Of a stretch of DNA of 64,000 bases, positions 12,201 through 18,563 are shown one piece after another. A program made the translations under genes and the position numbers. Numbering within the stretch: position 1 is the stretch's first letter; each line of letters opens with the position of its first letter. The notes under the pieces are model-generated. The model was not told where the DNA came from and ran no database searches. It worked only from the letters and a program-made list of their open reading frames with translations. Where the stretch lies: positions 41,302 through 105,301 of the forward strand of contig NZ_JBHTMP010000023.1 of the NCBI RefSeq assembly GCF_042679305.1, written 5' to 3'. The DNA comes from Micromonospora_H sonneratiae. GTDB lineage: Bacteria > Actinomycetota > Actinomycetes > Mycobacteriales > Micromonosporaceae.

Positions 12201-12307
12201 GCCAGCCGATCGGGCCCACCCGGCGGCAACGTCTCCACGCCGCCAACGCCGACCACCAGCGCCAACAGCAGTGCAACAACGAGTGCACCCCGCAACCTCT
12301 TCATCAC
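3248..12307 (-). CDS. Secreted RHS/YD-repeat polymorphic toxin with Hint autoprotease and C-terminal HNH/ENDO VII-like nuclease
   Basis: A single 3019-residue reading frame. Approximate order: signal peptide (1-25); DNRLRE-type domain (about 320-655) with an inserted golvesin-like beta domain (about 446-580); fibronectin III-like segment; second DNRLRE domain (about 745-945); RHS/YD repeats (about 1090-2600) with a second golvesin-like insert (about 1990-2120); RHS core (FNAKRWDQNSGNYDMGFRDY, near 2550-2600); a glycine-rich hydrophobic linker; a Hint domain from Cys2745 (NSFVPSTLVVMADGS) to VHN before Cys2895. The last 125 residues hold IEIHHADQLPGSPIHEL with His2949-His2950 and a later LH, the pattern of LHH/HNH-ENDO VII toxin nucleases. 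The Hint domain is expected to release the nuclease, which the RHS shell encapsulates. SUKH and another likely immunity gene follow. Confidence 0.93.
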   Translation of the reverse strand: MMKRLRGALVVALLLALVVGVGGVETLPPGGPDRLAGEKAAADQDSGLLSRLGDAARALVGGGSTTPRQERVSPGLTVERTAPAGRTVKPAKRVREVVARRTATTRVFEMSDGRVQAEVSTKARLYRDAAGRYQPIDTRVRAAGAGAYANTSNTFTSRFAGRSDDLARFELGGERVVLGLPGASRSAQSQVDGDTITYPDLLDGADVSYQVTSQALKELITLKRASAAASVTFRLDPGRLRVSQREDQAIEFRDPDSGRVLLVMPAPFMFDSRDDAGSPYGKVWSDKVTQKLATIGGVTTVTIAADREWLADPARVFPVTVDPTIKIQPTVSQSEDAMITSDDPNGNYDGNWRLSVGTTTSSRARSLVRFDLSSVPSNATIDSASLQMYFDQEHTTNEYDVPLEARQVTAPWSESSVTWASINTSMGTGAATVVTVDDSETSKIGVSGDWPVSTNTDLIKYGINGTYRFNKNTVAGETFTWVPTLPEDGNYTVDAHYVAASDRSTAAPYTVHHNGGSATKTVNQQGPLPAHWATLGTFPFSAGTTGRVVLGDTGVSDSVAVNADAVRLTKAGAVKKANESSVWHSYPVTNLVQSWLTGTPNYGFMLKAADETNLGRGGPRYEAAEYAYNGENENTPKLIINYGRPGVSLDPPTKIYSTGAELKWSGYTGSDIVEYQVHRSVWQTYTPSAATLVAPVARTATTFTDTTAVPTPVDSTDPFGQVYYYMVAVKTADGSLIPAPTQIVRLPRAGRVVQILQGDAADTTLSSTRSTTGHDVLAGNPWLMVANDSSTYGTTRAVIRFPGVSAIPANAQILDAEFDLWSVSTPTPANATYEVHALNRSFDEATASWSKADAVNNWTTAGGDFDPAVPDAVTGNTDDPAWRIWYVKDAVQGWVAGTSSNNGLLVKLANETTPAERTIFLSSEAAEPQLRPKLVVTYIEPIAESTYYAPATPAQVAPASTYSAPVTVSNPTRTDWKATDWELSYQWERADGSPATDASNQVATALPKDIPAGGTVDIAAQVKTPVASTEGNKRTDYVLKWQLRNKATGKWLSETTPIAPLPQNVAVEEPTSDQLGLEKFYSYAGKNTGAGGTLMNNLYAGNTVWSYDAFSNPSRGLSTFVRLAYNSLDTSDTVAGYGWSLQASSMMRLGTPLDFHPNPNPTKVTLTDGDGTSHWFTWDAAAGRWKSPKGVHLYLQRLVECGNKTEESRAWLLTRPDRTQFFYDCDGYLSAVADNNGNELLFTYEERKSNNKPTKFLKYLTDPTGRQTLTIDYYGKGEDYDYIDDTTWTRQSATRLTNPHIIDHVRQITDVSGRKLTFTYTDKGLLGELIDGAGSDQPKVFKFAYDMTQGNKNVKLVRVTDPRGNATNLAYYSPPQDDPKFHWATKTYTDRLGHPSQFAYTDPDGPQGNTIHTTVTDAENHATTYQMDGYGRPTQTTNAKNQVTKLGWDDDHNVVRLEEPNGAVSTWSYDPKTGYPLESKDAEAVRNGTPGTVLTYQYQLDGYVADLTSKTSPEGRKSTFGYTLEGDLEWVVDPLGNTTTDPNDYRTSYTYDDWGQLLTATDANGNVTTNSSFDPNGYPRTITDALGKSTAFVYDVRGQVLKVTDALGKETTQTYDTFGRLLVSKVPKDQAAEKFITTPAPVYDPNDNVTESTAPNGAVSTAVYDPADQLTYTLAPVDQAGDPERKTSFTYDKVGNLLTTTEPKGNLTATAGDYVTTNTYDEVYQLTQVVNAAGHRISYEYDTVGNVVTVIDPRKNVTADTADYTTKYTYDWAYRLIRTTDALGKYTTTTYDRDGLVTASTDQLGYTTQVTLDARGNPTEVKVPHRDTAGVISYNTTRYEYDQVGNRTKVISPRGVATTDDPDDFTEVAVYDALNRIKETHTAYDRDHARYNAPDRTIYSYDDIGRLTTVSMPPSAGESVRNDTSYTYFDNGWTRSSTDPWDIVATYDYDQLGAQTARTLTSAGGSSNRTMTWTYYPDGKLKTRADDGVPVGRQVVLVDNSDFNNTTVTGTWAAAGTAAGRYGHNYATNAAGTGADKFTWQLNTPQAGTYEVFARYPQVTGAAADARYTVTHSGGSTVKTVDQTTNSGTWVSLGSYSFAEGNTHSISLSDQASGTVVADAVKLVRDNSNDTDNEKHDYAYQYDANGNLTTITDASPGTRVDTYTVTYTGLNQVQKVIEAKAGTTVNTTTFGYNENSAPKTREHGKQYATYEYDARDLLSKVTNGKSATDADPKVTTYTYTDRGERLREVKGNGNTVDYTYYLDGRLKTQVEKKPNGTLVSDHVIEYDANGNRSRDTSTKMNADNHAATLSSVTDYAYDPRNRISSVTITGTGAGTETYVHDANNNVIEQTIKGTTTSFNYDRNRLLTATAGGSTASYNYDPFGRLDTITSAGTVIERNVYDGFDHVIENRKDNGTSTSTTKYTFDPLDRTTTKTTDAGTAKEKTTVFNYLGLSTEVLDEEVAGTVTKSYQYSPWGQRLSQVKHNSDGTEEDAYFGYNPHTDVEQLTNAAGDTKATYGYSAYGSNDDAQFTGIDKPDTAEPTKEPYSAYRFNAKRWDQNSGNYDMGFRDYSPGLNRFLSRDTYNGALSDLDLGLNPWTSNRYAFAGGNPISGIENDGHNIFGDIVGGIVDGAKDFVGGVVDGVVGTYNHIVDGYSAAGDTIQAAASGDWDEAGDSAKKLGGTLVAGYTSPYTMVWSMATDIGSTWWTGVQAAAKGDLGTVARSGTKNLLNIGSVAAPTKIPALRGCRGNSFVPSTLVVMADGSRKAIEEIRVGDEVLATDPETGLTEARSVEALIVGEGQKDLVEVTVDTDGADGDKKGSVIATDQHPFWLEDLKRWVDAEDLKPGNWLRTSTGNLVQVIELKEWTQAARVHNLTISGIHTYYVVAGDEPILVHNCGKTPPGVSCNCFPATGAGPNVPPIRVEGAWTRGDIGRGAHGLRPRHLGDRIEIHHADQLPGSPIHELDQVVHRGPGSQLHPNIHNQGVTKAMRAEDTNLHWWYRSQEQGWGFYDPDLWFDNWPD

Positions 12308-12690
12308 CCGTCACCCTCCGCCAGGGAGCAGACACGACGGGTGGATCGTAGGGGGAATGATCTGTAGCGATCAATATCTTTGATCGTCGAAGTTTGATGG
12401 GGTAGTCCGGACTCGCTGTCGCTCGCGATCGTTGCCGCGGCCATGCCGGCGCGCTCCCGGTCCGCCGCTCCAGGTGTGAAACTGCAGGCCATGACGGGTC
12501 AGAGTTGGGCAATCGTCGACAGTCGACGTCATTCGTGCCCGAAGGTCGACAACTGGGCGGAGAATGCCTTCACTGACACAGTGATGATTGTCACTAACCT
12601 TCACTGGTGTGGGCGGGTCGGCGGGCGAGTCGGGTTCCCTTCGACAGCAGGCGTCACTGACGGCCGCACGGGTGTCCACGGCCGGTGTGG
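12308..12690. other. Promoter region of the RHS toxin gene
   Basis: This 383 bp gap separates the toxin gene from the upstream co-directional small membrane-protein gene. The part nearest the toxin start (about 12350-12410) is relatively AT-rich and likely holds the promoter. A clear ribosome binding site and defined operators were not identified. Confidence 0.4.
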
Positions 12691-13176
12691 TCAGTGATGC
12701 ACGATGCCCCAGGTACGCTCGACCGGGTCGACCAGAGCAGTCAGATGGACCGGAGGCGTCTGTTTCGCAGCCTGAATACAGACGGCTTTCCTGCATCGGT
12801 GCGTGACATCGAACGCCTCAGCTCCGGGCGGAACGATGCGCAGATCCAGCCGATAGACGATGTCATCGTCACCGTCCTCCTCAGCCGCGAGGATCTCGGC
12901 GCGTGCTCTGCCCCCGGAGGCTTCCAGTTTCTCGGTGGCCTCGACTGCCAGGCCTGCTGAGAACCACAGGCCGAGCCCGATCATCAACAGGGCCAAACCG
13001 GCCATGACCAGGATCAGCACCTGCCACCACGTATCGCTGTGGACGACGGAGATGCCGATCCCGATGACCGTGCTGCCGGTTATCAGGACGGCGAGGAACC
13101 GCTCCCAACGAGCCGAACGTCGAGTAGTCAGATGCACCTGTGTCCAAGGGTCCGACCTGGACCCGGCTCGGATCAT
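12691..13176 (-). CDS. Small two-helix membrane protein, DUF3592-like
   Basis: I choose ATG 13176, which overlaps the stop of the upstream gene as ATGA, giving 161 residues. Two adjacent membrane helices lie at about residues 27-46 and 50-73 (FLAVLITGSTVIGIGISVV and LILVMAGLALLMIGLGLWF). A soluble beta-rich C-terminal half follows with a pattern (ARAEILAAEEDGDDDIVYRLDLR, then PVHLTALVDPVERTWGI) that resembles DUF3592-type membrane-anchored domains. The overlap implies translational coupling to the upstream secreted/anchored protein, so the two probably work together at the membrane. No precise function can be assigned. Confidence 0.75.
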   Translation of the reverse strand: MIRAGSRSDPWTQVHLTTRRSARWERFLAVLITGSTVIGIGISVVHSDTWWQVLILVMAGLALLMIGLGLWFSAGLAVEATEKLEASGGRARAEILAAEEDGDDDIVYRLDLRIVPPGAEAFDVTHRCRKAVCIQAAKQTPPVHLTALVDPVERTWGIVHH

Positions 13177-13835
13177 TTCTGCGTCCAGGCGGTAGCCACG
13201 ATCACCAGGTTCTGACTGGAGTCGACGGACACGATGGTGAAACGTACGAGACCATTGCTGGCTGTGGTCATGCAGTAGGTCGAGCCAGGCTCGATCGACT
13301 GGGCCAGCATCCGTCTCGGCGCACCCTGTTGCAGGTTGGCGGCATCCGCGCACTCTGCGGCTGGCGGCTTACCCTCGACTCGCGCGAAGCTACGGTCGTA
13401 CTCCGGCACGATCAACCAGTACTCGTTTGCCCCGAGGCAGTTGCTGTAGACGAGGTCGTAGGAGCCGGTACTCGCTGCCGCTATTTTTCCGGTCTGCACG
13501 GTTGGGCGGGACGAAACGAACGTCACCGCGTTGTCGAGACAGGTGCCGTCGGGCCGAGGCAGAGTCAGCTGTACGTCTTCGTACCGCACGAGGTACCCAT
13601 CCTGCGCCTGAGGCGGTGCCTGCCTGCTGGCATCGGTAGACGTACCGCTGGAACGGGAGCCGGCGGTAGCGGGTGGCGGTGATGTATCGCCGCCACCACC
13701 CCCGGCCGCGAGGAGCGTGCCGACGACCCCGATCAGCGCACCGAGAATGGTGACCAGCCCGGACGTGAGCCAGAACTGGCGGTGCGAAAACGACTGCCCA
13801 GCACCCGGTGCCGCCTGTCCACGCTCATCTGCCAT
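13173..13835 (-). CDS. Membrane-anchored hypothetical protein with extracytoplasmic domain
   Basis: ATG 13835 gives a 220-residue protein. A short basic cytosolic N-terminus is followed by one membrane helix (about residues 24-45, FWLTSGLVTILGALIGVVGTLL), a glycine/serine/proline-rich linker, and a globular outer domain with four cysteines (in GTCLDN, YSNCLGAN, AECADAA and TYCMTT) likely forming disulfides. It ends in an ATGA overlap with the DUF3592-like gene. I do not recognise the outer domain. The architecture fits an anchored sensor or binding protein. Confidence 0.75.
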   Translation of the reverse strand: MADERGQAAPGAGQSFSHRQFWLTSGLVTILGALIGVVGTLLAAGGGGGDTSPPPATAGSRSSGTSTDASRQAPPQAQDGYLVRYEDVQLTLPRPDGTCLDNAVTFVSSRPTVQTGKIAAASTGSYDLVYSNCLGANEYWLIVPEYDRSFARVEGKPPAAECADAANLQQGAPRRMLAQSIEPGSTYCMTTASNGLVRFTIVSVDSSQNLVIVATAWTQK

Positions 13836-13982
13836 GGTCGCCCCAGTCCGACGGCTGTACGGCGTTCCATGATAGTGACACTCATCGCTTGCCACTGCGT
13901 ATCCCGTCGGCGTGGTGCGCTGATCCTGGTCGAGCCGGGAGTGCACCCTTACATCACGACCGATCGGCGGGCGGACGGGAGA

Positions 13983-14345
13983 TCAGTCGCCCGGTTGCAG
14001 CCAGTAGACGGAGACAGCGTGTAGTGGTTCCGGCCCGTCATTGCGTACCTGGTGCGGCACCCTGCTCTCAAATGCCGCAAGGTCCCCGGCTTGCAGCACC
14101 GTTGTCTGGTCGGCCCAGGTCAGAGTGCCGACGCCGGACACGATGATCCATACCTCACGAGACCGGTGTACGTCGAGGTCGTTGGCCGTCCCTGGGGCGA
14201 CCGACCAGCGGGCGATCTCGAACGGGGCGGGCGACTCCGCCGGAAACGGCAGCAGTGCCCGGTGCACCGGACCGCCCTCGCTGAAGTCGTACCAGTGCTC
14301 AAACTCGACGGGACCGCTGGTAGTGGTCAGGTTCGTGCTCGACAT
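13983..14345 (-). CDS. Single-domain cupin protein
   Basis: A 120-residue protein whose core reads as one cupin barrel: motif 1 region around NDLDVHRSREVWIIVSGVGTL and motif 2 around AGDLAAFESRVPHQVRNDG. The first motif has His in DVHRSREVW with the acidic residue in REVW, and the second has the His of VPHQV, so metal binding is plausible. The substrate is unknown. It stands alone, with the CRISPR-like array upstream on the far side of its start. Confidence 0.85.
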   Translation of the reverse strand: MSSTNLTTTSGPVEFEHWYDFSEGGPVHRALLPFPAESPAPFEIARWSVAPGTANDLDVHRSREVWIIVSGVGTLTWADQTTVLQAGDLAAFESRVPHQVRNDGPEPLHAVSVYWLQPGD

Positions 14346-14510
14346 GTCGTCCAGGCTGACGCGTCAGGACTTGTACGTCTGGCGGCATTCGGACGTGACG
14401 CATGTAGCGACCGTCGCCCGCTCCGCCGAAGGTAGGCTACTCCGGTAGCTGCTGTGCAGCGTTCGTTGATATCTGAAGAGAGATGCCCGATTTGCGATCG
14501 TGCTTCGGAC

Positions 14511-14690
14511 TGACATCGGCCGTTCGCGGCCGGTCTCCATTGCGACGTCGAGCTGCGCAGCCGGGCTGCCGCTGCTGGGATCTGACACCGGCACTTCGGT
14601 GCCGGTCTCCATTGCGACTCCAGGCCTACCAGTCCAATGAAGTCCGCGCTGTGCTGACACCGGTACTTCGGTGCCGGTCTCTATTGCGAC
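14511..14690. CRISPR. Three-repeat CRISPR-like array without cas genes
   Basis: Three 36-base repeats lie at 14511-14546, 14583-14618 and 14655-14690, separated by two unique 36-base segments, so the period is exactly 72. Repeats 2 and 3 differ at two positions; repeat 1 is more divergent. All end in ATTGCGAC, so on the minus strand each begins GTCGCAAT, a start common in CRISPR repeats. Each repeat folds into an 8-bp stem capped by TTCG (ACCGGCAC-TTCG-GTGCCGGT in repeat 2). Differences between repeats preserve pairing through wobbles or paired changes. No cas gene is present in the window, so this is an orphan or relic array, or a look-alike hairpin repeat. Confidence 0.6.
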
Positions 14691-14709
14691 CCGGACGGGC
14701 TTTGGCGAA

Positions 14710-15207
14710 TCAGTGTGGGTGATTTATTGCTCGACTCGTCTGACGAAAGTCGGTCAGCCGGTAAAATGCCTTTGTGGATAGCTGGTTCGAGCCGAACTGG
14801 CGGTAGAAGTGCTGAGCGTCCTCGTTTTCTAGGTCGGTTGTCCATTCCAGGCGGCTACAGTCGTTCTCGACTGCGACTTCCATTAAGGTCTTCATCAGAA
14901 GATTTCCAATGCCCTGTCGGCGGTGGAGCTTGCTTACGTATAGCTCCTTCAAATAGAGAGATCGGGTGACTCCGACGGCTGGCCAGAGAAAGGAGTAGGA
15001 TGCGAGGCCAACAACCTCGTTATTCTTCCTGGCTAGCATTAAGTGTATGCCGAGGTTTTCTTCGAAGAGATTCGTTTTGATGGCAGCTAGCCGGTCTTCG
15101 AGCGGTGAAAACGTGGTTGCGCCGTAGAATCGATCCATCTCTTCCAGAAGGATGGCGATGGATGGGATGTCGTCCGGCTCGGCCCTCGATGTGGTGAGCG
15201 GCGGCAC
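14710..15207 (-). CDS. GNAT family N-acetyltransferase
   Basis: A 165-residue protein starting at GTG 15207. The acetyl-CoA-binding motif is visible as LYLKELYVSKLHRRQGIGNLLMKTL (core RRQGIG), followed by the typical RLEWTTDLENEDAQHFYRQFG segment of motif B. GNAT enzymes transfer an acetyl group from acetyl-CoA to an amine; the acceptor is unknown. The gene starts 2 bases after the stop of the zinc-ribbon/XRE/TPR regulator gene, so the two form an operon. Codon usage is less GC-biased than the neighbourhood, suggesting acquisition as a pair. Confidence 0.9.
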   Translation of the reverse strand: MPPLTTSRAEPDDIPSIAILLEEMDRFYGATTFSPLEDRLAAIKTNLFEENLGIHLMLARKNNEVVGLASYSFLWPAVGVTRSLYLKELYVSKLHRRQGIGNLLMKTLMEVAVENDCSRLEWTTDLENEDAQHFYRQFGSNQLSTKAFYRLTDFRQTSRAINHPH

Positions 15208-15209
15208 GG

Positions 15210-16706
15210 CTATATCCTTTCTTGAGGAGAAGTCAGTGCCAGGGCATCGTGGAGATCTGTGGCTTGGCTGTGTTTTCGATAGGTAATTGGAAGTGTGTTA
15301 TATACGTCCCATGCTCGTTGGGTGATCAGGCCTGAACGCTGGGATTCGTTCAAGCTGTTCAGCTCGTTAAGTGTAATTGTTGAGGCGGCATCGTTGTGGC
15401 CCTGTAGTGCCAGGCAGATGGCTTGATCGAACTGTACAAGTGTCCGGTCGAGAAAATCGCTAGCTGGGTACAGTCTCAATGCCTCTTCTTGGGCCGGTAG
15501 CGCTGCAGAAATGATTTTCATATGGGTGTACGCGTTGCCTGCGTGGAAGTGCAGCTGGGCTTTGTTGTAACCAAAGGCGGAAGCAGTTTTCGTCTCCGCC
15601 GGTAGGTTTTCGAGGCTGCTTTCTGCTCGGTCCAGTGAGCGCTGCGCCTCCCGAGGATTGCCGAGTCTCGCCTCGGCTCTGGCTTGAAGCGCGGCAGCCA
15701 GTGGTACGCCTGCACACGGGGTGCTTCCAGCGATTGCCAGGGCCTCGCGTGCCGCAGTGCTGGCCGCATCAAAGTCGCCGCGATAGTAGTGCACGTAAGC
15801 TTCCTGTCCCCGGACCCACGAGCATATTGTGGGGTCTCCTACCTCATCGGCGGCGATTCGCGCTGTACGAATCCATTTTCGGGCATGTGCAGGATTGCCT
15901 ATTTTGATCAGCGTCAAGAATATGAGGCCGGCCATCTGTGCTGCTATTCGAGTCAGGCGAAGTAGTGAGCTTGACGACGTCTTGTAAGTGAGCAACCTTT
16001 GGATTTCTTCGAAGTCTGTGGCCAAATCTACTAATTGCACGGAAGCGGGCCGATGTCGAGTGCTTTCGCCGTGGTGTAGGACCACCTGTTCCCAGTAGTC
16101 TAGGCAGCTTGTCGTCACTGCGTCGCCCGAGATTGCCTCAGTAACGCCTTGTCGGAGCATCTCAAGCTGGATGAGGAGTTGAGAAGGGCGATTATTTTGC
16201 GGTGAGAATGATTCAAGCCCGTTGGTTGCGTCACCACTGGTGGTCGACATTTTATCTATGATTGCATCATCTTGTATTCGATCTATCTGATCGTTGTTGT
16301 TGTCTCTGTTTCCTGGCAATTTGAACCACAAGTAGTGGACGGGAATATGCAGGAGTTGTGCCCAGTGGGTGAGGCGATCCAAGTGCACTATGGCTGGGCC
16401 GTTTTCGGCCCTGCTGAGTTGGGCCTGGGCTATCCCGAGCCAGCAGGCAACGGTTTCCTGAGGGAGCGGGTGTCGACCGTGGTAGGGGTGGTATCGGTAG
16501 GCGCGGATGACCTTCCCGAGATGGCGTTCGCTGAGTGCCTGCCGGATCGGCTCGTGCTCCCAGAAGTCCGCCGGCAGGGTGGGCGGGGAGGTGAGCCGAT
16601 CACGTTCAGCTGTCTGGCAGGCGCCGCAACGTCCACTGTGATTGTCGCGGGCCAAGCGTGCGCCGCAGCGAGGGCAGTTTGAGGGCGTCGCCAGCGACCT
16701 TGCCAT
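15210..16706 (-). CDS. Zinc-ribbon, XRE-type helix-turn-helix regulator with TPR-like C-terminus
   Basis: I choose ATG 16706 (498 residues). An N-terminal C4 zinc ribbon (CPRCGARL ... CGACQ) comes first. The XRE-like helix-turn-helix lies at about residues 60-120 (PQETVACWLGIAQAQLSRAENG). The last 300 residues are helical repeats of TPR type, with runs such as ARKWIRTARIAADEVGD and AQRSLDRAESSLENLPA. Actinobacterial regulators of this design often sense a small molecule or peptide through the TPR part. A 23-bp inverted repeat at 16772-16794 lies 66 bases upstream and is a candidate autoregulatory operator. It is translated just ahead of the GNAT gene. Lower GC suggests horizontal origin. Confidence 0.85.
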   Translation of the reverse strand: MARSLATPSNCPRCGARLARDNHSGRCGACQTAERDRLTSPPTLPADFWEHEPIRQALSERHLGKVIRAYRYHPYHGRHPLPQETVACWLGIAQAQLSRAENGPAIVHLDRLTHWAQLLHIPVHYLWFKLPGNRDNNNDQIDRIQDDAIIDKMSTTSGDATNGLESFSPQNNRPSQLLIQLEMLRQGVTEAISGDAVTTSCLDYWEQVVLHHGESTRHRPASVQLVDLATDFEEIQRLLTYKTSSSSLLRLTRIAAQMAGLIFLTLIKIGNPAHARKWIRTARIAADEVGDPTICSWVRGQEAYVHYYRGDFDAASTAAREALAIAGSTPCAGVPLAAALQARAEARLGNPREAQRSLDRAESSLENLPAETKTASAFGYNKAQLHFHAGNAYTHMKIISAALPAQEEALRLYPASDFLDRTLVQFDQAICLALQGHNDAASTITLNELNSLNESQRSGLITQRAWDVYNTLPITYRKHSQATDLHDALALTSPQERI

Positions 16707-16771
16707 AGGGGTGGCTCCGTTCGTTGCCGTCAGATGCTGATCATATCCATCTAACTCGCCAGGTCGGCAAT

Positions 16772-16794
16772 CGGTATACGTATTGCGTATACCG
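16772..16794. promoter_or_regulatory. Inverted repeat, candidate operator
   Basis: CGGTATACG and CGTATACCG form perfect 9-base arms around a 5-base centre, in the 313 bp region between the divergent regulator (16706) and globin-like (17020) genes. An AT-rich dyad in GC-rich DNA at this place is a good candidate binding site for the XRE regulator. No experimental support is available from sequence. Confidence 0.5.
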
Positions 16795-17019
16795 GTCATT
16801 CATGTGATGACCAACTATCGAGTTTCGAGATCATTAGAGCCCGATGTGATCTGTAGTGACTCAGCGTCATGTGCATCGCGCTTCCGGGCAACCATGATCA
16901 GGACATGGCCCGGGGCGGGGGTGGCTGTGGTGGCAGGTTCTCCCGAGGTTGCTACCCGTGTGATGCCCGCCCGCTCCGGTGCCGTTCCAGGTTGCCGAGT
17001 CGTGAGGAGCGCTTTTGTG

Positions 17020-17433
17020 ATGGGTGTGGACGGTGGCTTGCCGCCCGTTGGTGGTCCTGGCTTCGGGGTGTCGGATGCTGCGGCGTACCCGATGGATGTG
17101 CCCGCGTTCGAGCAGCTCGGCCCGAGAGGAGTGGGTGACGCGGTGGCCCGCTGGCTGCGCCTCGTGGCTGCGGATGCGGAGCTGTCCCCGTACCTCGTGG
17201 GGGTTGATCTGCCAAGGTTGGGCGGACATCTGGCGTTGCAGTTGACGGCGGCGTTGGGCGGACCTGCCGGTGACATCGCCCGCCCGACGGCGGGGGCGTG
17301 GCAGGGGTTGGGTCTGTCGCCGGAGCAGCATCGTCGAGTCGTCGACTACCTGACCGGCACGTTGACGGGGTTGGGTGTGTCGCCGGAAGCGGTTGCCGTG
17401 GTGGGCCGGGTGTTCGCGGACGAGGTGGCCTGA
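17020..17433 (+). CDS. Truncated-haemoglobin-like protein lacking the proximal histidine
   Basis: Starts at ATG 17020 (or GTG 17017) behind GAGGAG; 137 residues. From about residue 30 the sequence follows group I truncated haemoglobins: a helix DAVARWLRLVAADAELSPYL, then VDLPRLGGHLALQLTAALGGP, then GAWQGLGLSPEQHRRVVDYL and a C-terminal helix ending FADEVA. In typical members the segment before GLGI is EAH-A, with the histidine binding haem iron; here Trp94 occupies that place. Haem binding may therefore be lost or altered. Its stop overlaps the start of the flavohaemoglobin-like gene (TGATG), so the two are translationally coupled. Confidence 0.75.
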   Translation: MGVDGGLPPVGGPGFGVSDAAAYPMDVPAFEQLGPRGVGDAVARWLRLVAADAELSPYLVGVDLPRLGGHLALQLTAALGGPAGDIARPTAGAWQGLGLSPEQHRRVVDYLTGTLTGLGVSPEAVAVVGRVFADEVA

Positions 17434-18563
17434 TGAGCATCGCCACAGAAGAGGAGTTGCTGGCGCTGTGGTCTGCCACGACCCAGCAGATGGATCCGGC
17501 CACCGACGAGTTCTGGCGCATCGTCGAGGAGCGCCGGCCAGGGCTGCTGCCGCAGCAGGATGCCGCGCTGCTGTTCACCAGCCTCGGTCGGCTGGTCACC
17601 GGTGGCGACGATGCGGCGGGTCGGGCGGCCCTGCTGGCGGTGCTGGGCCGGGCCCACCAGCGGTTCCAGCTGATGACCCCGCATCACCAGTTGATCGGTG
17701 ACGCGATGACGGCCACGATGGCCCGCTACGTCCCCGATCTCTGGACACCGGAGGTGGCGCTGACCTGGATCCGGGTCTACGAGGCGACGACCCAGGCATT
17801 GGCCCGGATCGCCCGCAGCATGCGGCCGGGCCCGGCCTGGACGTCGGCTGAGGTGGTCGATGTGGATCGGCCTGCGGAGGGGATCGGCATTCTCAACGTA
17901 CGCCCGCAGCGCCGCCTGTCGTTCCGGCCCGGTCAGGCGGTGCCGGTGAGTGTGCCGCAGCACCCGGGCCGGTGGCGCTGGTACGCCCCGGCGAACGCAC
18001 CCCGTCCCGACGACACGATCGAGCTGCATGTACGGGCAGTCCCGGACGGCAGCGTTTCCCACGTACTCGCCAACGTGGTGCGGCCGGGGCAGCGGATGTG
18101 GCTCGGTCCCGCCTACGGCGACGGCCTGTTACTCGCACCGGGATCAGGGGATGACCTGCTTCTGGTGGCGGGTGGTACGGGTCTTGCTCCACTGCGGTCC
18201 CTGGTCGAGCAGGTAGTTGCCGAGGGGGACAACGGTCGGCGGGTGACCCTGGTGGTGGGGTCCCGGACGTTCATGGAGCTGTACGACGCGACGAGCCTGG
18301 ACAAGTTGCAGTCTGCCCACGGCTGGTTGACGTTGGTGCCGGCGTTCTCCCACGATCCGACCGCCGAGCCGGAGGAGGTGGGCGACGCCCTGACCATTGC
18401 CCTGCCGCACTTTCGGCCAGGTCAGGACGTGTACGTGTGTGGGCCACCGGCGATGACCCGGGGTGCGTTGCTGCGGTTGCTGGTCGCGGGGGTTCCCGCT
18501 GAGCGGATCCACCTGCCCGACGAGTACGACGGCACCGGTCATGGGTATCTACCGCAGCGGTAA
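17433..18563 (+). CDS. Flavohaemoglobin-like protein (globin, FAD and NAD domains)
   Basis: 376 residues from ATG 17433. The first 130 form a globin domain with a proximal histidine candidate, His75 (LGRAHQRFQL). Residues about 140-240 are a ferredoxin-reductase-type FAD domain with RWRWYAPANAPR, and about 240-360 an NAD domain with LLLVAGGTGLAPLRS and VYVCGPPAMTRGALLRLL. Flavohaemoglobins detoxify nitric oxide using NAD(P)H and oxygen; variants of this actinobacterial type are poorly characterised. It is coupled to the upstream globin-like protein and overlaps the downstream DivIVA-domain gene, so three proteins appear to be made together. Confidence 0.85.
   Translation: MSIATEEELLALWSATTQQMDPATDEFWRIVEERRPGLLPQQDAALLFTSLGRLVTGGDDAAGRAALLAVLGRAHQRFQLMTPHHQLIGDAMTATMARYVPDLWTPEVALTWIRVYEATTQALARIARSMRPGPAWTSAEVVDVDRPAEGIGILNVRPQRRLSFRPGQAVPVSVPQHPGRWRWYAPANAPRPDDTIELHVRAVPDGSVSHVLANVVRPGQRMWLGPAYGDGLLLAPGSGDDLLLVAGGTGLAPLRSLVEQVVAEGDNGRRVTLVVGSRTFMELYDATSLDKLQSAHGWLTLVPAFSHDPTAEPEEVGDALTIALPHFRPGQDVYVCGPPAMTRGALLRLLVAGVPAERIHLPDEYDGTGHGYLPQR

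Noticed and set aside
14583..14690. Considered the hairpin repeats as simple transcription terminators
   Set aside because: No T-tract follows any of them and the exact 72-base period with equal 36-base spacers fits an array better, though this is not excluded.
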